Positions 1 to 7,418 of a DNA stretch of 64,000 nt are shown piece by piece; the stretch's first letter is position 1; each line of letters starts with the position of its first letter. The notes under the pieces were generated by a model. It had not been told where the DNA came from. It saw nothing but the letters and a program-made list of their open reading frames with translations, and searched no databases. The position numbers and the translations under genes are program-made. The stretch is from contig NZ_AOGW02000010.1 of the NCBI RefSeq assembly GCF_000332495.1, positions 124,001-188,000 on the forward strand, written 5' to 3'. Origin of the DNA: Leptospira terpstrae serovar Hualin str. LT 11-33 = ATCC 700639. GTDB taxonomy: Bacteria > Spirochaetota > Leptospiria > Leptospirales > Leptospiraceae.

Positions 1-2
1 AG

Positions 3-107
3 AAAGGAAAGGGCAAGAAACTGCAGAAAGATGCGAATCATAATTTGTTTCTGAAAGCATGGTATTGGAACTCTGTTCTATCAAGCAAGTCGGAAAGGAA
101 AAATTAG
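3..107 (+). CDS. C-terminal end of an unidentified rightward gene (partial)
   Basis: This is the only forward frame open from the left edge. It gives 34 codons ending in TAG at 105-107, and the tail is lysine-rich (…SSKSERKN). It could be the basic C-terminus of a protein that starts outside the window, but 34 codons is too little to name a family. A chance open frame is a real possibility. Confidence 0.3.
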   Translation, partial: KGKGKKLQKDANHNLFLKAWYWNSVLSSKSERKN

Positions 108-129
108 GGATTTCGAGGAATCCAAAGAT

Positions 130-156
130 GCTGTAGGCAGAATCACTCCCTACAGC
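130..156. other. Perfect 8-bp inverted repeat between convergent genes
   Basis: GCTGTAGG at 130-137 pairs with CCTACAGC at 149-156 across an 11-nt loop. It lies between the end of the partial rightward gene and the end of the leftward lipoprotein gene. There is no T-tract directly on either side, so it is a possible transcript-end hairpin and not a canonical intrinsic terminator. Confidence 0.3.
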
Positions 157-164
157 AAACGTAC

Positions 165-215
165 AAAAACTATCCATGGGCTCAGCCATTCCTTGGGAAA
201 GGAACAGCTGAGTCT
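165..215 (-). terminator. Probable terminator of the TSP1/FN3 lipoprotein gene
   Basis: Just past the TAA at 222-224, CTCAGC (181-186) pairs with GCTGAG (207-212). Inside this, TTCCTT (189-194) pairs with AAGGAA (199-204) around a GGGA loop, with a CA/CA internal mismatch between the two stems. Read leftward, the hairpin is followed after about ten bases by five Ts (165-169). The T-run is displaced, so it is not a textbook intrinsic terminator. Confidence 0.5.
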
Positions 216-221
216 TTGGAA

Positions 222-3200
222 TTAATGTTGATCTTCCGAGCAATAGATTCCGACAGATCGGTTGTATTTCAATTCGTGTGTCACACAATAATTTGGTGGT
301 GGTGGTGGGTTTGTGTCTGAAAAATAGAAGGTCGCACTATTCGTTCCATTCGAAACGGAGTAAGCCGTTGGATTCTGGTTAACGAAAGATCCTCGAAAGA
401 TGGCTCCGCAAGCCCAACCTTCTCCCCAATAATCTCCCCAAACATGTGCAGTATAAGATCCTGGATAATGATTGGTGGCCATATGCGGCCCCCGAGTATA
501 CCCAGCCGGACAACTTACTGTAGCACTGGTTCCATTCGCCGCTGGCTCGGAAATGTAACGATTTACCATGCAAGGTCTGACTTGGCAAGAGGCAGTTTCT
601 ACACCTGTGCCGCCGCATCCCGCTATTGGATCGAGGCAAATCCGAGATCTTGAATGTGTACCAAAACCACAATTTGCACTACAATCACTCCAGGCCGTCC
701 ATGCTCCCCATCCAGAGGTTCCTGCAAGGGTCGTCACAGTAATTCCTAAATTCGCCTGTCCGCGGTTCCCCACTTCATCCAATCCGACGATACAAACATA
801 ATAGGTAGTGTTTTGGAATAAACCACCAATCACAGTTGCCACATGAGCATTGGGAACAAAGTTATTAATATTAGGTGAATGTTTCCATGGTGCGTTTTGG
901 CAATCTGAAACAGTTGTCATAGGAGTTATGGAGATTCCAATTTCATAACGATTGATATTTCCTGTCATTCCATCATCCCCAACATTCAACCATGTCAATT
1001 GGATCTGGTCTTGTGAAATTCCTGTCCCTAGGAACGAAGTGACTTGGGCGGGAGCAATGAGATCAGCTTCATATGCCATAATTTGGACAAAGTCTGTTCC
1101 CATTCTAGGTCCACCATAACAAGTGGAACTGGAGTCAGTGAAAGTCAATTCGAGTGTATACATTCCCGCTACATCTGGAATAAAGGAAGCATTCAATTGG
1201 TTTCCATTCGTAATTTGTGCATTGGTTAAATTAGAAGTTGGTGGTTTTGAGATGAAGTTCCATTGATAAACATAACTTGCAGGGTTTGCGGAACAAACAC
1301 CGGAATCAGGGTCATAGGATTGCGAACCATTGAGTGTCACTGGTGTTGATGCCATTGCGTTCAATTGGTCTGGGCCTGCGTTAACAATAGGTGGTAAGTT
1401 ACCAAGCATTGTAGTCGCAGATACGATTCCATTCCATTTCCCTTTGTTTCCAACTTCATCATATCCTCTTACACAAAAGTAGTACCTTGTATCGGCACTG
1501 AGTTGTGTTACTAGGAAGTTGACATTGGTTCCTACGGTAACTGAACTAATTGAGTTTGTCACTTCATGGCTATTATCGCAATCTAAATCAGTGTTGATCA
1601 CGCTGGCTGATCTTCTAATTTCATATGAGGATGCGTTGCCAGTATTTCCGTCATCACCAACAGCAGTCCAAGAAAGTTGGACCGTTTCATTTGTCATCGC
1701 TGTAGCTGTTAGGGTAGTCACATCGGAAGGTCTAATGGTGTCACTTACCGCGTAGGTTGTTGCCGAAACGTTTGAGGAAACCCATTCATTTCGATTTCCA
1801 TTATGGTCATAGGCACGAATACAATAGTAATATGTTGTATTTGGTGAATGTCCATTGGCATCCCAAATTTCCACCGAACCCGCATTTTTCGGAGTTAAGG
1901 TATGAAAGATCGTACTTGCAGAAGAACATTTTGCATCGGTGTCAATGTTTGCTGCAGACCTTCTTATTTCATAAGCACTTACTTTTCCGTAAGGCCCGTC
2001 GTTACCTGGTGCTTGCCAACGTAATCGAACTCGAGTTGTTGACATGGCTGTCGCAGTTAAGGTAGTAATATCGTTAGGTGGAAGAGTGTCGATGACAGTC
2101 ACAGTCGATGTTGCTTGGAATGAACCTACAGTGACTTGAACTCCTGCAATTCCTGGGGCAATGGCTTGGAACACAGAGGTAGAAAATTCTCCAACAGGTG
2201 TTCCGCTAAGTCCGTTCCCCGTTGTGACAAAGGTAGACCTTACGTAGCGTGGGGAACCAAGGTAAGATGCTAAAATAGAAAATGTAATTTTTTCATCGAG
2301 ATACATTCTTGCTTGGTTAGGAATCACAGTCAAGGAATCAATCTGTGGATTGAATTCACCATTTGGTGTATGGTCGGCGACATTCGGAATTCCATCTAAA
2401 TCCGTATCAGGAAATGAAGCTGCATTTGGTGAAGATGCACTGTTTGGATTGAATCCATTGTCAATCTCCCATGCGTCCAAATAACCATCGTTATCTTTGT
2501 CTGTATCATAGTTACTGACGAATGCTGGATTTCCAGAGCTCGCTGGATAGAGGAACATATCAGAACTTGGTCTTGTTGTATTATTGCCATACACATCTAC
2601 AGCTAAAACTTGGATTTGAATCCCTGCTTGGATCATTGATTCATAAGGAATCAGAGCTGAATACCAATTACCCGGTTCTGGAGTCATTCGAATGGCAACG
2701 GTTCCTTGGCCAACAGGACCAGTTACGAGATAAACACTCATGCTATCTCCGTCTGGTTCGATCACTTGGGCACGAACGCGAAATGGTAAAAATGAAGAAC
2801 TTGGTTTAAAATCATAAAAAGCACCAACTATGTTTGGCGCTCCGTTTCCTGGAGGAGGTGTTCCCCCACCAAAAATAGAAAAAGTTCGTGATTGGAATTG
2901 CAATTTGTCGGAGCTGCCAGTGGTCAAACTACTATCCCATCCTCCACTGACTCGTCCTGAGTTGTCAGAATCCGATGTGGTGGTATAAATAAATCCTTGT
3001 GACCTTTGTTTTACTAAGTTTAAGGCTTCAATTTTTCCCGTATCTTGGGTGATCGAGATGACAACATCTTTTTTAAATCGATAAGATGGAGTGATTTCGT
3101 AAGCATCTGTAGTGGGAATGTACCCGTTTGGTAAACTAGTAGGAGCTAATGTGTATCTTTTGATGGTAAAAGTTTTTTCTTCTTCCATGGCTCCAGGAGG

Positions 3201-3434
3201 AATTAAAACTTCAAATTGTCCATCTTCAGAGGCAATGGTTTTTCCAGAAGGTCCTGCCGTAGCACTACCTACATTCGCAACAGAACTTGCTACGATTCCC
3301 AGTGTTTCTAGTTTTTTATCGGCTTCTTTGGAGAAGTCCAAAAAAGCAATACAAGAAACCATAAATTGGCTTATGATTAGTATACTTAATATTTTTTTCA
3401 CTTTTAAATTACCCAGTTTTTTGAATATTCGCAT
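222..3434 (-). CDS. Large modular surface lipoprotein with FN3, Ca-repeat and TSP1 domains
   Basis: This is a predicted exported lipoprotein of 1070 residues. The chosen ATG at 3434 is preceded by AGGA 8 nt upstream. A further upstream ATG at 3482 adds 16 basic residues, and a GTG at V12 is also possible. A hydrophobic stretch ends in a lipobox with acylated Cys28 (FMVSC). In order follow a ZU5-like segment (about 65-130), aspartate-rich calcium repeats of thrombospondin-3/EF-hand style (310-355, DTDKDNDGYLD and DTDLDGIPN), an Ig-like part, two FN3 domains, a PKD-like domain (VNAGPDQ), a third FN3, and a thrombospondin type-1 repeat near the C-terminus (WGAWTAWSDCSANCG). The modules suggest an adhesive or matrix-binding cell-surface protein. 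Binding partner and substrate are unknown. Confidence 0.85.
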   Translation of the reverse strand: MRIFKKLGNLKVKKILSILIISQFMVSCIAFLDFSKEADKKLETLGIVASSVANVGSATAGPSGKTIASEDGQFEVLIPPGAMEEEKTFTIKRYTLAPTSLPNGYIPTTDAYEITPSYRFKKDVVISITQDTGKIEALNLVKQRSQGFIYTTTSDSDNSGRVSGGWDSSLTTGSSDKLQFQSRTFSIFGGGTPPPGNGAPNIVGAFYDFKPSSSFLPFRVRAQVIEPDGDSMSVYLVTGPVGQGTVAIRMTPEPGNWYSALIPYESMIQAGIQIQVLAVDVYGNNTTRPSSDMFLYPASSGNPAFVSNYDTDKDNDGYLDAWEIDNGFNPNSASSPNAASFPDTDLDGIPNVADHTPNGEFNPQIDSLTVIPNQARMYLDEKITFSILASYLGSPRYVRSTFVTTGNGLSGTPVGEFSTSVFQAIAPGIAGVQVTVGSFQATSTVTVIDTLPPNDITTLTATAMSTTRVRLRWQAPGNDGPYGKVSAYEIRRSAANIDTDAKCSSASTIFHTLTPKNAGSVEIWDANGHSPNTTYYYCIRAYDHNGNRNEWVSSNVSATTYAVSDTIRPSDVTTLTATAMTNETVQLSWTAVGDDGNTGNASSYEIRRSASVINTDLDCDNSHEVTNSISSVTVGTNVNFLVTQLSADTRYYFCVRGYDEVGNKGKWNGIVSATTMLGNLPPIVNAGPDQLNAMASTPVTLNGSQSYDPDSGVCSANPASYVYQWNFISKPPTSNLTNAQITNGNQLNASFIPDVAGMYTLELTFTDSSSTCYGGPRMGTDFVQIMAYEADLIAPAQVTSFLGTGISQDQIQLTWLNVGDDGMTGNINRYEIGISITPMTTVSDCQNAPWKHSPNINNFVPNAHVATVIGGLFQNTTYYVCIVGLDEVGNRGQANLGITVTTLAGTSGWGAWTAWSDCSANCGFGTHSRSRICLDPIAGCGGTGVETASCQVRPCMVNRYISEPAANGTSATVSCPAGYTRGPHMATNHYPGSYTAHVWGDYWGEGWACGAIFRGSFVNQNPTAYSVSNGTNSATFYFSDTNPPPPPNYCVTHELKYNRSVGIYCSEDQH

Positions 3435-3643
3435 ATTTCTAATCCTGTGATGGTGTTGTCGATTGAATTTGTTATGCGGCAAAGAAATCTTTCGATAACC
3501 TTTGTTTGTTTAGGGAAATCCCAATGGAACCATTTGTCTGAACCGTGTTCAAATTGTACTTTGATTCCGAATCTGATTCAATTTTCTCTATTGACCCAAA
3601 CAATCTATGATTTCCAATGAACCCTCTGAAAGAAGGTTCTTAA

Positions 3644-5218
3644 ATGTACATCTATCCTTTGTTTCTATTTCTTTGGTTCTTATCTGTTGGCTTACTTGCC
3701 AAAGAGGTAAATCCAGCGGAAAAGGAAGACCAAACGTTGTCAGCTTTGCATCTACCAGAGGTTCCTCCTCTCGACTTTCAAAAATTAGAATCGATAGATG
3801 TTCCCAAAGGAAAGGCAGGGAACTGGGAATGGAAAAATAGTTCACATACAATTCGTTCAGCGAAAGGATCCCATGCCATATGGGAATCGTCTTATACAAT
3901 TCATTTTCCTGATGAATCCATGATAACAAAACATAAAATTCCAAAAACCAATATAAATCAGTATACTTATAAAAAGAAAAATAGAGGTTCTTTGGTTTAT
4001 TATGATATTGTACATCCAAACTTTTGGGGGGAAGAACAAACGCGAATCGGAGTTTTTGATATTACTTATTCACCTAAATGGAGTTTGGTTGTAGATTCCA
4101 TAAGAGAAACCAATCGAATTTCTGAGTTTTTGAATTTTAGCGAAGAACAATTTGGGTTTCGTGCAGAAAGGATCAAAGTGATTTTACATGAATCAAAAGA
4201 AAAATTTTGGATTTATGCAGGAAAAGATCCTAATACAAAGGAAGACTGCACAGGGTTTTCCAATGGAAGTTTTTTTACTCTCTGTCCACTTCCAGGAATC
4301 ATTTTGGAAGCAAAAGGAAACCCAGTCCTTGATACATTTTTAAAACAGAATTATGACCTCCGAGCTTGGAAACATGATACTATGCATTACATTCAATCCC
4401 AACGCTGCGAACAGTTGGGTTCACAAGGAGGTATTGTCGAACCTTGGTTTCTCGAAGGAATTGCAGAACTGAGTGTAATTCAGACGGATTCAGAACATAA
4501 AGCGAATACGTATGAAAGGTTTTTTAAAAAATTTCTAAATAAACGGACTTCATTAAAAGAAGGAAATGATCCGAAACTTGGTGACTATCGTTTGGTGGGG
4601 ACCATGTTTTTGGAATATCTCTCTATTGTTTATGGAAACCAAAAAATACGATCTTTTTATGAAGATACTTGTTTTGGAAAGTCTGCAGAAACGTCCTTTG
4701 TCGAAGAGTTTGGTATTTCCTTAGAGAAAGCAACTTCAGATATGTATGATTATTTTCTTAAGAACAAGTCCAATCTAGAAAATCAATTTTTCATTTGGCG
4801 ACTGAATGAAAAACCGAAACTGTCCGGAAAAACAAGAGAACTTCCTAATCATTGCAGTACAAGATTATTAGAAATTCCTAAAAATCCAAATGAAATCACT
4901 GAGTTTCAACACATCCCTTGTATGATGAGAAATCAAGTCTATGATTTTGGCGGACTGAGTGGACAGTATGAAGGTGGGTTCTCCGGGACATCTAACAATG
5001 GTCAGATTGAGTCTGTCTTCTTATGGAAATCAGGTGCTTATCAAATCCAATCGGAGGGACAAACTTGGACCATTGGTGAGGATGAGGAGCAGTGGGACAA
5101 AAATGGAATCCGTATCATCAATTGGCAAAAGACAGGAGACCGCCAAATCGTCTTTCCTAATAAAAAAAGAGTTCATTGTTTTTATCAGTCAAAAACTTGT
5201 TCAAAACCTTATGAGTAA
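3644..5218 (+). CDS. Exported gluzincin-like (peptidase MA-like) protein
   Basis: This protein of 524 residues has an N-terminal signal peptide (hydrophobic residues 3-19, ending near LLAKE) and no lipobox. The start is supported by AGAAGG 8 nt upstream. H244-D-T-M-H248 followed by W-F-L-E271-G-I-A-E275 has the layout of the gluzincin HExxH…EGxAE zinc site, as in peptidase MA-like proteins. The catalytic Glu of HExxH is replaced by Asp. It probably folds as a zinc peptidase domain in the periplasm or outside the cell. Activity is doubtful given the substitution. It ends 3 bp from the oppositely oriented metzincin-motif lipoprotein gene. Confidence 0.75.
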   Translation: MYIYPLFLFLWFLSVGLLAKEVNPAEKEDQTLSALHLPEVPPLDFQKLESIDVPKGKAGNWEWKNSSHTIRSAKGSHAIWESSYTIHFPDESMITKHKIPKTNINQYTYKKKNRGSLVYYDIVHPNFWGEEQTRIGVFDITYSPKWSLVVDSIRETNRISEFLNFSEEQFGFRAERIKVILHESKEKFWIYAGKDPNTKEDCTGFSNGSFFTLCPLPGIILEAKGNPVLDTFLKQNYDLRAWKHDTMHYIQSQRCEQLGSQGGIVEPWFLEGIAELSVIQTDSEHKANTYERFFKKFLNKRTSLKEGNDPKLGDYRLVGTMFLEYLSIVYGNQKIRSFYEDTCFGKSAETSFVEEFGISLEKATSDMYDYFLKNKSNLENQFFIWRLNEKPKLSGKTRELPNHCSTRLLEIPKNPNEITEFQHIPCMMRNQVYDFGGLSGQYEGGFSGTSNNGQIESVFLWKSGAYQIQSEGQTWTIGEDEEQWDKNGIRIINWQKTGDRQIVFPNKKRVHCFYQSKTCSKPYE

Positions 5219-5221
5219 AGG

Positions 5222-5917
5222 TTAATATTTGTTAAAGTTCGTTTGAAAGTTAGGAGGGAACAAGATTTTTTTTCCGGTTGTAGTGATGACGGGAAAAAAA
5301 TTGGGATCCCTATTGGGGTCAGTGAGGAGGAGTTTTACATTACGAATTTTTTCGTAACATTCTTTCATAAAAAGTTGGTGGCCACATCCGAGTAGGTGGT
5401 ATCCTTCGTGAATTAGGGTGGATTTGGGACTTGTAAAAAGAAATTGGATTGTTGAAATGTATTTTGCTTTGATGTATCCTCTTGTATTCGTTTGGCCTTC
5501 GACAGCTCCTTGGACTTCTAGTTTTAAACCCACACCTACAAAAATGCCAAGGGTTAAAACTTCAAAACCAATGTCTCCCCATGTACGACCTTTTAAATAA
5601 AGTAATCGATCACATCCTTTGGTTAGTTGCCGATTCATTAAATATCCAAGAATGTCTGTACCCCAAAAACCAGGTCTTTCTATAACATCTAAAAGAATTG
5701 GTTCTGCTTTCAAATTGTAGAGTGCTAGTTCCTCATTCCATGCCAAAAATAATGTTTCTGTTTCTTCTTTGGTAATGTCTGTTTCTTTTAGAATACATAC
5801 TCTGAAATTTGCTTCAGGTCCAAACGAAATGGATTCTCGGACTTTGGTCTCGTGAAAACCTACTGTGGTGCAATGAAAAACAAAAAGAAAAAGTAAATAT
5901 GGAAATAGTTTTAACAT
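5222..5917 (-). CDS. Lipoprotein with metzincin zinc-protease motif
   Basis: The 231-residue protein starts at M5917, which places a signal peptide (KLFPYLLFLFVFHC) at the N-terminus with acylated Cys16. The open frame extends 59 codons upstream, but that part overlaps the previous gene and lacks a signal sequence. H160-E-G-Y-H164-L-L-G167-C-G-H170 is a complete HExxHxxGxxH metzincin zinc-binding consensus. No clear Met-turn could be picked out downstream. It is likely a secreted, membrane-anchored metallopeptidase. It follows the DUF1566 lipoprotein gene by 47 bp on the same strand, so the two are probably cotranscribed. Confidence 0.75.
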   Translation of the reverse strand: MLKLFPYLLFLFVFHCTTVGFHETKVRESISFGPEANFRVCILKETDITKEETETLFLAWNEELALYNLKAEPILLDVIERPGFWGTDILGYLMNRQLTKGCDRLLYLKGRTWGDIGFEVLTLGIFVGVGLKLEVQGAVEGQTNTRGYIKAKYISTIQFLFTSPKSTLIHEGYHLLGCGHQLFMKECYEKIRNVKLLLTDPNRDPNFFPVITTTGKKILFPPNFQTNFNKY

Positions 5918-5964
5918 TTTAATAGGAATTCTAAAATTAGAATTATCTTGAATTTTGCCAAACC

Positions 5965-7371
5965 TTAAAAATCGGAAACACAGCGAGTTCTGTTCGTTGT
6001 ATTGTTTGACTTTAGATCGGGTCCACCGCTCGAACTTCCAAAATGCACTATGAAAGCATTGGCTGAACTCAAAGGACTTGTTGTTGATGTCCAAAAGTTT
6101 GAGGAAACAGTATTAGGAAAGTAAGTTGGATCAAATCCGGGACTACCAAACGTGATGTAATAATCTAAGAGACTTCGAAGTTCATTGGCATTAGGCAAAC
6201 GCCATATTTTTCCAGCAAGGTTTAAGCCTTGGCAATAATTAATTGCACTAGACCAAGTGGTGAGGAGATCTGTTCCTCCACTACAAGTAGTTAAGTTTGT
6301 TTGGCCAGCCGTACACCTTTGCCAAATTAAGGAAGTGTCGAGATCAGTAATTGTACCATTCCCATTATCTAGCAATCGTTTGGCGGTGGGACGAGGGCCA
6401 TTGGAAACACAGCGTAAATGATGCAAATCACCATAGTTACCGGCCCCTATCGAAGACTCAATGAAAGTAGGATAATAAGCTGCAGTGGCAGCAGAATTAG
6501 AAGTATTACTTTTAAAATTGAAACTATCGGTCGCAGGAAAATAAGTTTGGTTGATGGAGGGATTGGCTAGGGAATAATCGAAAGTACTAGTGTATTCTTC
6601 CATTTCGGGGACTCGCCAGTCGGTGCGGTTAGCAAACCCAGATCCCGCGTTAAGGCTAGTACATTCGGATTGTGCACCGGAATAGGAAAAAGTAATCGGA
6701 CCAACGGTTGGACAACCAGTTCCCGATTTCCCTATTTGGCAACTCGTCCAGATGAGGCCAGTATTTAAGTCGGTTGTGATTTCCACTCCCGCTACAGTGG
6801 TGGGGCCGATAAAACTTTGGGGCAATCCTTTCTGCAATTGACCATCTTGCCCTGGTATTGATGTACAAGTTGGGTCTGGGTTATTTGCTCCGTCAAAACA
6901 AGCGGTGGTATTGGTTTTAAGTGGAATTTTTCCCATCCAAGCTGGTTGGTAAGTACAACTAGCACTCCCTTTCGGGTTACTGGCTGTGATGGTAAAATTT
7001 TGCCGGTTTGCTTTCCATACAAAATAACTTCCTTGGAGAGAGGCAGAAAAGGGGGAAAAAGAAATTCCATCCGGGAGAGGTGGATTGGATGAAAAACTAA
7101 GTCTGTTTCCATCGGATTCAAAATTTTCTAAAAAAAAATTTCCATTTACCTTCGGTGTTAGAGGGGGGCAAATCAAATAGGTAGGAGGATTTACTTTTAA
7201 GACCAGTCCACAGTGTTCGGTTTCATCAAAATTAATATAACGAAGGAGTAAGCTATCTAAATAATCCTCTGTTTTAGGATCACAAAGGTTACTAAATTCA
7301 GACCTTTGGCAGGAAAATGAGAATAACAAAAGGAAAACAAACAAAAAGAATCTAAAATAAAAAAGAACCAT
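5965..7371 (-). CDS. Lipoprotein with two DUF1566 (Lcl C-terminal) domains
   Basis: This is a 468-residue exported lipoprotein with a strongly hydrophobic leader and lipobox FSFSC (Cys21). The middle section looks Ig-like (LSFSSNPPLPDGISF). Two DUF1566-type units follow, at about 205-330 and 340-466. Each has a 'TGLIW/TSLIW…C' start and a 'WRVPEMEEY' or 'WRLPNANELRSLLDY' signature, and both end in an 'RCVS' strand. The domain is common in surface proteins of Leptospira and other bacteria and has been linked to collagen or surface binding. Specific function is unknown. It is the first gene of a likely two-gene operon with the metzincin-motif lipoprotein. Confidence 0.8.
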   Translation of the reverse strand: MVLFYFRFFLFVFLLLFSFSCQRSEFSNLCDPKTEDYLDSLLLRYINFDETEHCGLVLKVNPPTYLICPPLTPKVNGNFFLENFESDGNRLSFSSNPPLPDGISFSPFSASLQGSYFVWKANRQNFTITASNPKGSASCTYQPAWMGKIPLKTNTTACFDGANNPDPTCTSIPGQDGQLQKGLPQSFIGPTTVAGVEITTDLNTGLIWTSCQIGKSGTGCPTVGPITFSYSGAQSECTSLNAGSGFANRTDWRVPEMEEYTSTFDYSLANPSINQTYFPATDSFNFKSNTSNSAATAAYYPTFIESSIGAGNYGDLHHLRCVSNGPRPTAKRLLDNGNGTITDLDTSLIWQRCTAGQTNLTTCSGGTDLLTTWSSAINYCQGLNLAGKIWRLPNANELRSLLDYYITFGSPGFDPTYFPNTVSSNFWTSTTSPLSSANAFIVHFGSSSGGPDLKSNNTTNRTRCVSDF

Positions 7372-7418
7372 TGGTGTTAACTGTAACCAGATAACAAACG
7401 CTCGTAACTGATTAGAAA

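Noticed and set aside
444..2809. Several forward-strand frames inside the large lipoprotein gene
   Set aside because: All are shadows of the leftward coding sequence with low-complexity, motif-free translations.
5918..6094. N-terminal 59-codon extension of the metzincin-motif lipoprotein
   Set aside because: It overlaps the end of the DUF1566 gene, has no signal peptide and would bury the lipobox; the start at 5917 is better.
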